Positions 40,294 to 48,940 of a stretch of DNA of 64,000 nt are shown here, one piece after another; position 1 is the first letter of the stretch, and the number at the start of each line of letters is the position of its first letter. The translations under genes and the position numbers were made by a program. The stretch covers positions 5,358,001 through 5,422,000 of the forward strand of contig NZ_CP032311.1 in NCBI RefSeq assembly GCF_004803755.1, given 5' to 3'. This DNA comes from Pseudomonas sp. DG56-2. GTDB lineage: Bacteria; Pseudomonadota; Gammaproteobacteria; Pseudomonadales; Pseudomonadaceae. The notes under the pieces are model-generated. The model did not search any database. It had not been told where the DNA came from and worked only from the letters and a program-made list of their open reading frames with translations.

Positions 40294-40641
40294 CTCGGGC
40301 ATTACAGGGTTTAGAGCGCATTTTCTAATTCTATTTGCTTGAATGCCTGCTCAACGGTCAAGGAATGGCCGTCTTGCGCATCACTCGAAAGTCGGGTAAC
40401 CAATGGATCTGGCAAGTTCCCTGCATCGCTATGCAGCAGGGTCTGGCCGGTATGTAGAGGTCGCGAGCGAAAGCAGGCAGTCTTCTCAAGCAGAAATAAC
40501 CCGCATGGCTCATCGTCGTTTGCATCCGGCCGCAGGACCGCAGTTCGTTATCACTGGTCACCCGAGCAGCAGTACCGGACACACGTCTGTGTAACGCCCA
40601 CAGCAGGCCGGTACTCGTCTCAGGACAACGGAGCGTCGTAG
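40294..40641. other. Non-coding leader region before phaC1
   Basis: This 348-base gap has no convincing gene. It holds the candidate sigma-54 element at 40411-40426, the self-complementary stretch CCCTGCATCGCTATGCAGCAG just downstream (split at 40420-40440), and the phaC1 ribosome-binding site (CGGAG at about 40628). PhaD is expected to act on the phaC1 promoter in P. putida, but its operator was not identified here. Confidence 0.6.
40411..40426 (+). promoter_or_regulatory. Candidate sigma-54 promoter upstream of phaC1
   Basis: TGGCAAGTTCCCTGCA has GG and GC at the spacing needed for -24/-12 and matches 12 of the 15-16 RpoN consensus positions (TGGCACG-N4-TTGCW). It lies 216 bases before the phaC1 start. 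A sigma-54-like promoter has been reported upstream of phaC1 in P. aeruginosa; its use here is unproven. Confidence 0.42.
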
Positions 40642-42321
40642 ATGAGTAACAAAAACAACGATGACCTGCAGCGCCAAGCCTCGGAAAACACACTGGGCCT
40701 GAACCCTGTGATTGGCTTGCGTCGAAAGGATTTGCTGACATCTGCTCGAATGGTGCTGGGCCAGGCCATTCGCCAGCCGCTGCATAGCGCCAAGCATGTG
40801 GCGCATTTCGGCTTGGAACTGAAAAATGTGATTTTCGGCAAATCGGCACTGCGACCGGAAAGCGACGACCGTCGCTTCAATGATCCAGCCTGGAGCCAAA
40901 ATCCCCTGTATCGCCGCTACCTGCAAACCTACCTTGCCTGGCGTAAAGAACTGCACGACTGGATCGACACCAGCAACCTGTCGGAGCAGGACATCAGTCG
41001 CGGTCATTTCGTCATCAACCTGATGACCGAGGCCATGGCACCCAGCAACACCGCCGCCAACCCTGCGGCAGTCAAACGTTTCTTCGAAACCGGCGGTAAA
41101 AGTCTGCTCGACGGTCTGTCGAACCTGGCCAAGGACATGGTTCACAACGGGGGCATGCCTAGCCAGGTGAACATGGAAGCCTTCGAGGTCGGCAAGAGCC
41201 TGGGCAACAGCGAAGGCTCGGTGGTGTTTCGCAACGACGTACTGGAACTGATCCAGTACCAGCCAATCACCGAACAGGTGCACGCCCGCCCACTGCTGGT
41301 GGTGCCACCGCAAATCAACAAGTTCTATGTCTTCGACCTTAGCCCGGAGAAGAGCCTGGCGCGCTTCTGCCTGCGCTCCAGCATGCAGACGTTCATTGTC
41401 AGTTGGCGCAATCCGACCAAGGCCCAGCGTGAATGGGGGCTGTCGACCTACATCGACGCTCTCAAGGAGGCCGTCGACGCTGTCCTGGCGATTACTGGCA
41501 GCAAGGATGTGAACATGCTCGGGGCATGCTCGGGCGGTATCACCTGCACGGCACTGCTGGGCCACTATGCGGCCTTGGGCGAAAAAAAGGTCAATGCGCT
41601 TACTCTGCTGGTGAGCGTGCTCGACACCACCCTCGATACCCAGGTTGCCCTGTTCGTCGACGAGCAGACCCTCGAATCCGCCAAGCGCCAGTCCTATCAG
41701 GCAGGCGTACTCGAAGGCAGCGACATGGCCAAAGTGTTCGCCTGGATGCGGCCTAACGATCTGATCTGGAACTATTGGGTGAACAACTACCTGCTGGGCA
41801 ATGAGCCGCCGGTGTTCGACATTCTGTTCTGGAACAATGACACCACCCGTTTGCCGGCTGCCTTCCACGGCGACCTGATCGAAATGTTCAAAAGTAATCC
41901 ACTGACCCGTGCCGATGCACTGGAAGTGTGCGGAACACCGATCAACCTGAAAAACGTCACCACCGATATCTATTGTCTGGCCGGCACCACTGACCACATT
42001 ACCCCGTGGCAGTCGTGCTACCGCTCGGCCCAGCTGTTTGGTGGCAATGTCGAGTTTGTGCTGTCCAACAGTGGACACATCCAGAGCATCCTCAACCCAC
42101 CGGGCAATCCCAAGGCACGCTTCATGACCAGTAGCGAGATGCCGCAGGACGCCAACCACTGGCAGGAAAACGCAACCAAGCACACCGACTCCTGGTGGTT
42201 GCACTGGCAGAGTTGGCTAACCACTCGCGCCGGCGATCTGAAGAAGGCACCCACGCGCTTGGGCAACAAAACCTATGCCGCCGCCGAGGCGGCACCGGGC
42301 ACCTACGTACACGAGCGTTGA
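40642..42321 (+). CDS. phaC1: Class II PHA synthase 1
   Basis: PhaC1 polymerises (R)-3-hydroxyacyl-CoA into medium-chain-length polyhydroxyalkanoate on the granule surface. The 559-residue protein has the lipase-like box GACSGG with the nucleophile Cys296. The catalytic Asp region (GTTDHITPW) and His region (NSGHIQSILNPPGNPKA) follow. The length is typical of class II enzymes. It leads the phaC1-Z-C2-D operon. Confidence 0.98.
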   Translation: MSNKNNDDLQRQASENTLGLNPVIGLRRKDLLTSARMVLGQAIRQPLHSAKHVAHFGLELKNVIFGKSALRPESDDRRFNDPAWSQNPLYRRYLQTYLAWRKELHDWIDTSNLSEQDISRGHFVINLMTEAMAPSNTAANPAAVKRFFETGGKSLLDGLSNLAKDMVHNGGMPSQVNMEAFEVGKSLGNSEGSVVFRNDVLELIQYQPITEQVHARPLLVVPPQINKFYVFDLSPEKSLARFCLRSSMQTFIVSWRNPTKAQREWGLSTYIDALKEAVDAVLAITGSKDVNMLGACSGGITCTALLGHYAALGEKKVNALTLLVSVLDTTLDTQVALFVDEQTLESAKRQSYQAGVLEGSDMAKVFAWMRPNDLIWNYWVNNYLLGNEPPVFDILFWNNDTTRLPAAFHGDLIEMFKSNPLTRADALEVCGTPINLKNVTTDIYCLAGTTDHITPWQSCYRSAQLFGGNVEFVLSNSGHIQSILNPPGNPKARFMTSSEMPQDANHWQENATKHTDSWWLHWQSWLTTRAGDLKKAPTRLGNKTYAAAEAAPGTYVHER

Positions 42322-42384
42322 TTGCAACAATCGCCGTGGTTCACTGATGAGCCACGGTGTTTTATCCAACACGGGGCTCCGCGC

Positions 42385-43233
42385 ATGCCGCAACCGTACA
42401 TTTTCAGGACCGTCGACATTGATGGCCAGTCCATCCGCACCGCGGTTCGACCCGGCAAGCCGCACCTGACGCCGCTGCTGATCTTCAATGGCATTGGCGC
42501 CAACCTGGAGTTGGTCTTCCCCTTTATCCAGGCACTGGATCCGGACCTGGAGGTGATTGCCTTCGACGTGCCCGGTGTGGGTGGTTCATCCACACCCAAG
42601 CGTCCTTACCGCTTTCCCTCGCTGGCCAAGCTGACCGCGCGCATGCTCGATTACCTGGACTATGGCCAGGTCAATGCCATCGGCGTTTCCTGGGGTGGCG
42701 CGCTGGCCCAGCAATTCGCCCACGATTATCCCGAACGTTGCAAAAAACTCGTCCTGGCGGCCACCGCTGCCGGTGCATTCATGGTTCCGGGCAAGCCTAA
42801 GGTGCTCATGCTGATGGCTAGCCCTCGGCGCTATGTGCAACCGTCCCACGTCATTCGTATTGCTCCGCAGATCTATGGCGGCGCTTTTCGCCGCGACCCC
42901 AGCCTTGCCGCCGCCCATGCCGCAAAAGTACGTTCTTCGGGCAAGCTCGGCTACTACTGGCAACTGTTCGCCGGGCTCGGCTGGACCAGCATTCACTGGC
43001 TGCACAAAATCCGACAACCGACCCTGGTACTTGCCGGCGACGATGACCCATTGATTCCACTGATCAATATGCGCCTGCTGGCCTGGCGTATTCCCAATGC
43101 CCAGCTACACATAATCGACGACGGTCATTTGTTTCTGATCACCCGGGCAGAAGCGGTTGCCCCGATCATCATGAAATTTCTCCAGCAAGAGCGCCAACGC
43201 GCCGTCATGCACCCTCGCCCTGCACCCGGTTGA
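42385..43233 (+). CDS. phaZ: Intracellular mcl-PHA depolymerase
   Basis: PhaZ is an alpha/beta hydrolase that releases hydroxyalkanoates from stored polymer. The 282-residue chain starts MPQPYIFRTVDIDGQSIR. It has the nucleophile Ser102 in GVSWGG, the acid in LAGDDDPLIP and the His in IDDGHLFLI, matching the known Ser-Asp-His triad. It sits between the two synthases, so synthesis and breakdown are co-expressed. ATG 42385 matches family length. Confidence 0.97.
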   Translation: MPQPYIFRTVDIDGQSIRTAVRPGKPHLTPLLIFNGIGANLELVFPFIQALDPDLEVIAFDVPGVGGSSTPKRPYRFPSLAKLTARMLDYLDYGQVNAIGVSWGGALAQQFAHDYPERCKKLVLAATAAGAFMVPGKPKVLMLMASPRRYVQPSHVIRIAPQIYGGAFRRDPSLAAAHAAKVRSSGKLGYYWQLFAGLGWTSIHWLHKIRQPTLVLAGDDDPLIPLINMRLLAWRIPNAQLHIIDDGHLFLITRAEAVAPIIMKFLQQERQRAVMHPRPAPG

Positions 43234-43337
43234 TTCCTGGCCCTGGCTCGCGCCTGCGCCCGGATGTCCACCAGGAGATTGGTGTCACTCTTGCATTGAA
43301 CTGTTTTGTTGATGGCCTGACGACGGAGTGTTGCCTG

Positions 43338-45020
43338 ATGAAAGACAAGCCCGCGAAGGGGTCAGTACCGGTCCCCGCCTCGTACATGAACGTGCAGAAC
43401 GCGATCACCGGCATGCGCGGTCGCGACCTGTTCTCGACCCTGCGCAATGTCAGCCGCCACAGCCTGCGCCACCCGCTGCATACCGCCAGGCACATGCTCG
43501 CCCTGGGCAATCAGTTGGGGCGGGTTCTGCTCGGCGACACCCTGCACCAGCCCAACCCACGCGACAACCGCTTCAAGGACCCGGCCTGGAATCACAATCC
43601 TTTTTATAGCCGTGGCTTGCAGGCTTACCTCGCCTGGCAGAAGCAGACCCGGCAATGGATCGACGAAAGCCAACTGGACGCCGATGATCGCGCCCGTGCG
43701 CACTTCCTTTTTGCGCAGCTCAACGATGCGTTGTCACCAAGCAACTCGTTGCTCAACCCTGCAGCAGTCAAAGAGCTGTTCAACTCGGGTGGCCTGAGCC
43801 TGTTGAGAGGACTGAACCATCTGGTTGACGACTTGCGCCACAACGACGGGCTGCCACGCCAGGTCAACACCGAGGCATTCGAGGTGGGTCAAAACCTGGC
43901 TACCACCCCGGGAGCGGTGGTTTTTCGCAACGAGCTGCTGGAGTTGATCCAGTACAAGCCCATGAGTGAAAAACAGTACGCTCGACCGTTGCTGATCGTG
44001 CCGCCGCAAATCAACAAGTTCTACATCTTCGATTTGAGCCCGACCAACAGCTTTGTCCAGTACGCACTCAAAAACGGCCTGCAAACTTTCATTGTCAGTT
44101 GGCGCAACCCCGATGCCCGTCATCGTGAATGGGGCCTGTCGAGTTACGTCGAAGCCTTGGAAGAGGCCATGAATGTCTGCCGCAGCATCACCGGCAGCCG
44201 CGACGTGAATTTGCTCGGTGCCTGTGCTGGAGGTCTGACCATCGCCGCCCTGCAAGGTCACCTGCAGGCCAAGCGTCAAATGCGCAGGGTCAGCAGCGCC
44301 ACTTATCTGGTCAGCCTGCTCGACAGCGAGATCGACAGCCCCGCTGGCCTGTTCGCCGACGAGCAGACCCTGGAAGCGGCCAAGCGCCGCTCCTATCAGC
44401 AGGGCGTACTCGATGGTCGGGAAATATCCAGAGTCTTCGCCTGGATGCGTCCCAACGACTTGATCTGGAATTACTTCGTCAACAACTACCTGCTGGGCAA
44501 GGCGCCTCCAGCCTTCGACATTCTCTACTGGAACAATGACAACACCCGTTTGCCCGCTGCCTTGCATGGTGACCTGCTGGACTTCTTCAAGCACAACCCG
44601 CTGGTTCACCCCGCAGGTCTCGAGGTTTGCGGCACCCCCATCAACCTGCAGAAGGTCAACGTCGACAGCTTCAGTGTGGCCGGAAGCAACGACCACATAA
44701 CACCGTGGGATGCGGTGTACCGCTCGACCTTACTGCTGGGCGGCGACAAGCGCTTCATTCTTGCCAACAGCGGCCATGTGCAGAGCATCCTCAACCCGCC
44801 CGGCAACCCCAAGGCGCACTACATCGACAACCCGCATCTGAGCAGCGACCCACGGGCCTGGTACTACGATGCCAAGCAAGTGGACGGCAGCTGGTGGCCG
44901 CAGTGGCTGGAGTGGATCCAGGCGCGATCGGGTGCCCAGCGCGAAACGCTGATGACGCTGGGCGACCAGAACTACCCTCCCATGGACCCCGCACCCGGCA
45001 CTTACGTGCAGGCGCGCTGA
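43338..45020 (+). CDS. phaC2: Class II PHA synthase 2
   Basis: This second synthase has 560 residues and is a clear paralogue of PhaC1. The box is GACAGG with Cys296, followed by GSNDHITPW and NSGHVQSILNPPGNPKAHY. Paralogous synthases flanking phaZ are characteristic of pseudomonads. ATG 43338 has GGAG 10 bases upstream; the frame is open to 43230, overlapping phaZ, but lacks homology there. Confidence 0.97.
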   Translation: MKDKPAKGSVPVPASYMNVQNAITGMRGRDLFSTLRNVSRHSLRHPLHTARHMLALGNQLGRVLLGDTLHQPNPRDNRFKDPAWNHNPFYSRGLQAYLAWQKQTRQWIDESQLDADDRARAHFLFAQLNDALSPSNSLLNPAAVKELFNSGGLSLLRGLNHLVDDLRHNDGLPRQVNTEAFEVGQNLATTPGAVVFRNELLELIQYKPMSEKQYARPLLIVPPQINKFYIFDLSPTNSFVQYALKNGLQTFIVSWRNPDARHREWGLSSYVEALEEAMNVCRSITGSRDVNLLGACAGGLTIAALQGHLQAKRQMRRVSSATYLVSLLDSEIDSPAGLFADEQTLEAAKRRSYQQGVLDGREISRVFAWMRPNDLIWNYFVNNYLLGKAPPAFDILYWNNDNTRLPAALHGDLLDFFKHNPLVHPAGLEVCGTPINLQKVNVDSFSVAGSNDHITPWDAVYRSTLLLGGDKRFILANSGHVQSILNPPGNPKAHYIDNPHLSSDPRAWYYDAKQVDGSWWPQWLEWIQARSGAQRETLMTLGDQNYPPMDPAPGTYVQAR

Positions 45021-45033
45021 GCAAGTAGAACGG

Positions 45034-45648
45034 ATGAAAACCCGCGACCGAATTCTCGAGTGTGCCCTGCAGTTGTTTAATCAGCAGGGCGAACCGAATG
45101 TCTCAACCCTGGAAATCGCCAATGAAATGGGGATCAGCCCAGGCAACCTGTATTACCACTTCCACGGCAAGGAACCCCTGGTGCTGGGTTTGTTCGAGCG
45201 ATTCGAAGACGAACTGACCCCGCTACTGGACCCACCCCTTGAAGTGCGCCTGGACGCCGAGGACTACTGGCTGTTCCTGCATTTGATCGTCGAGCGCATG
45301 GCTCAGTACCGGTTTTTGTTCCAGGACTTGTCGAACCTGACAGGACGCCTGCCAAAGCTTGCGCGGGGTATGCGCAACCTGCTCAATGCCCTCAAACGTA
45401 CCCTGGCAGCGCTGCTAGCCAGCCTCAAGGCTCAGGGTCAGGTCATCAGTGATACACGGGCGCTGGGTCAGTTGGTGGAGCAGATAACCATGACCCTGCT
45501 GTTTTCCCTGGACTACCAGCGGGTGCTGGCGCGCGAGGGTGAGGTCGGTGTGGTGGTCTATCAGGTGATGATGCTGGTGGCGCCGCACCTGGACACCGGC
45601 TCCAGGCATGCAGCCGAGCAAATCGCCCTGAGGTATCTGGACGGCTGA
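45034..45648 (+). CDS. phaD: TetR-type PHA regulator PhaD
   Basis: PhaD is a TetR-family protein that in P. putida activates the phaC1 and phaI promoters. The 204 residues have the N-terminal HTH STLEIANEMGISPGNLYYHF near residues 24-43, followed by a helical ligand-binding domain. It starts 13 bases after phaC2. It is convergent with phaF across a REP-like palindrome. Confidence 0.95.
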   Translation: MKTRDRILECALQLFNQQGEPNVSTLEIANEMGISPGNLYYHFHGKEPLVLGLFERFEDELTPLLDPPLEVRLDAEDYWLFLHLIVERMAQYRFLFQDLSNLTGRLPKLARGMRNLLNALKRTLAALLASLKAQGQVISDTRALGQLVEQITMTLLFSLDYQRVLAREGEVGVVVYQVMMLVAPHLDTGSRHAAEQIALRYLDG

Positions 45649-45653
45649 AAGCA

Positions 45654-45710
45654 TCGCGGGGAAAATCGCATCGTCACACCAGCGGTGCGGCGACTCGACT
45701 TGCCCCGCGA
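45654..45710. repeat. REP-like palindrome between phaD and phaF
   Basis: TCGCGGGG (45654-45661) and CCCCGCGA (45703-45710) are perfect outer arms, with partly paired CGCATCGTC and GGCGACTCGAC inside. It lies between convergent genes, as a likely bidirectional transcription end. Confidence 0.7.
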
Positions 45711-45719
45711 GCAGGCCTA

Positions 45720-46484
45720 TCAGGACTGACTGGTAGGACTTACCGCTGCCGAAGGTGCCGGCGTGGGCGCCGCTGCAGTTGTCACTGGCGCAGCGGTTGA
45801 TGCGGGAGCCGCGCTGGCTGCAGGTGCTGCCGGCTTGGCTGCTGCTGGTTTGGCCGGCGCTTTTTTCACCGCTGGCTTTTTCGCCGCGGCAGGCTTGGCG
45901 GCTGCTGGCTTGGCGGCTGCTTTTGCAGCGGGTTTGGCCGCTGCGGTTTTTGTCGCAGGTTTGGCAGCAGGCTTGGCCGCTGCAGTTTTCGCCGCAGGTT
46001 TAGCTGCCGCTTTCGGTGCTGCCTTGGCCAGTGGCTTGGCGGCGGCCTTGGTCGCGGCGGGTTTGCTCGAAGCCGGCTTGACCGAAGCACCGGTCAGTTT
46101 TTCGATTTGCTTGGTCAAGGTATCCACTTGCTGATGCAGCGCCTTGACCTCATTGCGGCTCGGCACGCCCAGGCGCGAGATTGCGCTGTTCAGACGCTTG
46201 TCGAAAGCCTCTTCGAGCTCGCTCCACTTACCCAGGGCGCGGTCTTTGACATCACCCACACGAGAAGTGGCGGACTTGGCCGAAGCTTTGGCCGCATCAA
46301 CTGAACCCTTGGCCTGCTTCTCTGCCTTCTCACCATCCTTGACCAGCGACTCGAACAGTTTGTTGCCGTCCTGGTCGATCTTGGAGTAGATACCCAATCC
46401 AGCCAGCCAGATCTTGCGGGAGTACTTCTCGATCCCGCCGACCCAGGAGCTGCTTTCTTTATCGCTATTCTTCTTGCCAGCCAT
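45720..46484 (-). CDS. phaF: Phasin PhaF with histone-like C-terminal domain
   Basis: PhaF coats PHA granules and binds nucleoid DNA, spreading granules between daughter cells. The 254-residue protein has an N-terminal phasin helix region (WVGGIEKYSRKIWLAGLGIYSKID) and a leucine-zipper-like short coiled coil (VKALHQQVDTLTKQIEKLTG near residue 120). A long Ala/Lys/Pro repeat (AAKPAAKPAT-like units) follows, resembling histone H1 and AlgP. ATG 46484 has AAGGAGAG upstream. phaI lies 10 bases upstream on the same strand. Confidence 0.96.
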   Translation of the reverse strand: MAGKKNSDKESSSWVGGIEKYSRKIWLAGLGIYSKIDQDGNKLFESLVKDGEKAEKQAKGSVDAAKASAKSATSRVGDVKDRALGKWSELEEAFDKRLNSAISRLGVPSRNEVKALHQQVDTLTKQIEKLTGASVKPASSKPAATKAAAKPLAKAAPKAAAKPAAKTAAAKPAAKPATKTAAAKPAAKAAAKPAAAKPAAAKKPAVKKAPAKPAAAKPAAPAASAAPASTAAPVTTAAAPTPAPSAAVSPTSQS

Positions 46485-46494
46485 CCCGCTCTCC

Positions 46495-46914
46495 TTATGG
46501 TTTACGTGCGACACGTTCAAGCAATGCCGTCAGCTCATCGAGCTTGGCAGAGAGTGCCTCCACGTCATGTTTAGACGGAATGCCGATGCGATTCAAGGCG
46601 CTGGCGACCCGTGTGTCGAAAGCCTTTTCGATTTTATCGAGTTGGACTTCGACTTTGCCCTTCACGCTAGTGATCTCACCCTTGACCGAATCGATCTGGG
46701 TATTGGCTGCATCGAGCTCGTGGTCGATACGCTTTTTGCCACGCTTCTCTACACTCTCGCCGGCCTTGACCAGTTCTTTCAGGTAGTCGGCGCCTTCCTG
46801 ACCGACCCGGGCGTAGGCCCCAAGGCCTGCCAGCCAAATCTTGCGGGCATAGCCGCGCACCTCACCCAATGAGTTCTGGGTGTCTTCTTTTTTCTTCAGG
46901 ATAACTTTTGCCAT
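46495..46914 (-). CDS. phaI: Phasin PhaI
   Basis: PhaI is a 139-residue granule-associated protein related to the N-terminal half of PhaF: both share RKIWLAGLGAYARV-type sequence near the start and SALNRIGIPSKHDVEALSAK-type sequence near the end. It surrounds PHA granules together with PhaF. The ATG at 46914 matches the P. putida length. The phaIF promoter should lie in 46915-47017. Confidence 0.95.
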   Translation of the reverse strand: MAKVILKKKEDTQNSLGEVRGYARKIWLAGLGAYARVGQEGADYLKELVKAGESVEKRGKKRIDHELDAANTQIDSVKGEITSVKGKVEVQLDKIEKAFDTRVASALNRIGIPSKHDVEALSAKLDELTALLERVARKP

Positions 46915-47017
46915 GCTCTGCACCTCACGCTCGAAAAGATATGGAGGAACTGCCCATGGAAGTTGGGCTTGAGCACAAGGTAGGGAGAAAAATTAGAATT
47001 CACACCCTAATGGGGTG

Positions 47018-47140
47018 GAGCGGCAAGCTTTCAGTTTCAAGCGGCAAGAGGGGCGGCGCCTGTTGCAACGTGGTTGGCATGTGAGAATTCACAGCCAACC
47101 ACCCGCGGTCTGCAGCTTGCAGCGCCCTCTTGAGCCGCTA
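47018..47140. repeat. Palindromic GCAAGC-type intergenic element, copy 4
   Basis: AGCGGCAAGCTTTCAGTTTC followed by AAGCGGCAAGAGGG is mirrored by CTGCAGCTTGCAGCGCCCTC followed by TTGAGCCGCT. An internal hairpin GGTTGGC/GCCAACC (47072-47100) sits at the centre. The right end touches the stop codon of the small PHA-system gene at 47138. Confidence 0.65.
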
Positions 47141-47413
47141 GGCGAGGGCTTTGTCCAGAGCCCGTTCGATTTCACTTTTGATGGTGCTGCTCATCATCGA
47201 CAGCATCATGCCCAGCTTCAGTTCAACCCTGATGGTGTCTTCACCGATCTGTACGCTGCCATTGGCACCGCTGCGCTTGACCTCGACCCGGTCGCCATTC
47301 CAGCGGGCAGTGAGGTCATACTCGCGAGCCAGCTTGTCGACCAGGCCTTGGGCCTTCTCCCGAGCCGCTTCGCGGCCCAGGCTGTGTTTGCGCTCAACGC
47401 TGATCTGAGTCAT
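47138..47413 (-). CDS. Small polyhydroxyalkanoic-acid-system family protein
   Basis: This 91-residue protein begins MTQISVERKHSLGREAAREKAQGLVDKLA and ends with a helical stretch MMSSTIKSEIERALDKALA. It matches the small PHA granule-associated/PHA-system family (PHA_gran_rgn) recalled from other pseudomonads. Its function is unknown. It lies upstream of phaI on the same strand and is divergent from ubiE. Confidence 0.85.
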   Translation of the reverse strand: MTQISVERKHSLGREAAREKAQGLVDKLAREYDLTARWNGDRVEVKRSGANGSVQIGEDTIRVELKLGMMLSMMSSTIKSEIERALDKALA

Positions 47414-47546
47414 TTATTCAATCCTGGGTTCAGAGGCATACTTCTATTCTTTTATTATGCCTGCGCCCCGACCTGCGACACACCCCGCCAAGACAAATCC
47501 GACCGTACGCCCTAGAATGGCCAGTAATTTTTTCCGGTGAAGCGAT

Positions 47547-48317
47547 ATGAACGATCAGCGCAAAGGCGACAACGCCGAACCCACCACTCATTTCGGTTAC
47601 CAGAACGTGCCGGAAAGCCAGAAAGCGGAGAAAGTCGCTGAGGTTTTCCATTCGGTAGCAGCCAAGTACGACTTGATGAACGATGTGCTTTCCGGCGGCA
47701 TGCACCGCCTGTGGAAGCGGTTCACTATCGAGCTGTCTGGTGTGCGCAGCGGTAACCGGGTACTGGATATCGCCGGCGGCACCGGTGATCTGGCAGCCAA
47801 GTTCTCACAATTGGTCGGCCCGACCGGCCAGGTAGTTCTGGCCGACATCAACGAGTCGATGCTCAAGGTCGGTCGCGACCGCCTGCTCGACCGTGGTGTC
47901 GCCGGCAACATCGAATTTGTCCAGGCCGACGCTGAAAAGCTGCCGTTCCCTGACAATCATTTCGACTGCGTCACCATCGCCTTCGGCCTGCGCAACGTCA
48001 CCCACAAGGAAGATGCCATCCGCTCGATGCTGCGGGTGCTCAAACCGGGTGGACGCCTGTTGGTACTGGAGTTCTCCAAGCCGACCAGCAAGCTGATGTC
48101 CAAGGTCTACGATGCCTACTCGTTCGCCTTCATGCCACTGGCCGGCAAACTGATCACCAACGACTCGGAAAGCTACCGTTACCTGGCCGAATCGATCCGC
48201 ATGCACCCTGATCAGGAAACCCTCAAGGCGATGATGGTCGAGGCCGGTTTCGACCGCGTGACCTACCACAACATGACCAGTGGCATCGTCGCCCTGCACC
48301 GCGGCATCAAGCCCTGA
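47547..48317 (+). CDS. ubiE: Ubiquinone/menaquinone C-methyltransferase
   Basis: UbiE methylates the ubiquinone ring at C2 (E. coli step) using SAM. The 256 residues carry methyltransferase motif [19 protein letters not shown] near residue 72, then [25 protein letters not shown] and [12 protein letters not shown]. Its TGA overlaps the ATG of ubiJ (TGATG). It heads the ubiE-ubiJ-ubiB operon. Confidence 0.98.
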   Translation: MNDQRKGDNAEPTTHFGYQNVPESQKAEKVAEVFHSVAAKYDLMNDVLSGGMHRLWKRFTIELSGVRSGNRVLDIAGGTGDLAAKFSQLVGPTGQVVLADINESMLKVGRDRLLDRGVAGNIEFVQADAEKLPFPDNHFDCVTIAFGLRNVTHKEDAIRSMLRVLKPGGRLLVLEFSKPTSKLMSKVYDAYSFAFMPLAGKLITNDSESYRYLAESIRMHPDQETLKAMMVEAGFDRVTYHNMTSGIVALHRGIKP

Positions 48318-48940
48318 TGCTCCTGGCCGGCCTTCTCGCCAGCGTCGAACACGGTCTTAACCGTGTTTTGCGCCTGGATAGCACAGCATTGCCGCGCCTG
48401 CGTCCACTAGATGGCAAGGTGATCGCCATCGACTGCCGCCAACCTGCACTGCAACTGTTCATTCTACCCAGCGACGAAGGCCTGATGCTTGCCGCACACT
48501 GGGCCAATGAAGCCGACTGCACCCTGCGTGCGCCGGCCAGTAGCCTGGTGCGCCTGGCCCTGAGCCAGGACAAGAGCGCCATACTGCATAGTCCTCAGGT
48601 CGAGCTTGAAGGTGATAGCGCGGTGCTGCTGGACCTGGTCGCCGTTCTCCAGGACCTGGAGCTGGACTGGGAGTATGAAGTCTCCCGCTGGCTCGGGCCG
48701 GTGGCCACCCAATTACTCAGTGGCCATTTGCGCAGCCGCGCCAACTGGACACGCCAAGGCTTGGCTGCACTCAACCAGAATCTTTCCGAGTACCTCGCCG
48801 AAGAGGCGCGGACACTGGTTGGCCAACGCGAAGCCGAAGCCCGCTTCAGCGAACTCGACACGCTAAAAGTCGACATCGAACGCCTCGAGGCGCGTATTGA
48901 GCGCCTTGCCCGATCCCTTCATACCAGCGATAACGCATGA
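48317..48940 (+). CDS. ubiJ: Ubiquinone biosynthesis accessory factor UbiJ (SCP2-like)
   Basis: This 207-residue protein has an N-terminal SCP2-like lipid-binding domain and a C-terminal coiled coil ([20 protein letters not shown]). In E. coli UbiJ organises the soluble Ubi complex and binds isoprenoid intermediates. It overlaps both neighbours, by 1 base with ubiE and 4 with ubiB, so the three genes are translationally coupled. Confidence 0.93.
   Translation: MLLAGLLASVEHGLNRVLRLDSTALPRLRPLDGKVIAIDCRQPALQLFILPSDEGLMLAAHWANEADCTLRAPASSLVRLALSQDKSAILHSPQVELEGDSAVLLDLVAVLQDLELDWEYEVSRWLGPVATQLLSGHLRSRANWTRQGLAALNQNLSEYLAEEARTLVGQREAEARFSELDTLKVDIERLEARIERLARSLHTSDNA

Noticed and set aside
40403..40594. 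Short open frame upstream of phaC1
   Set aside because: No ribosome-binding site or similarity; it lies in the presumed phaC1 control region.
46995..47093. Direct repeat AGAATTCACA at 46995 and 47084
   Set aside because: A 10-base match flanking one palindromic element could mark a target duplication, but the second copy lies inside the element, so the case is weak.
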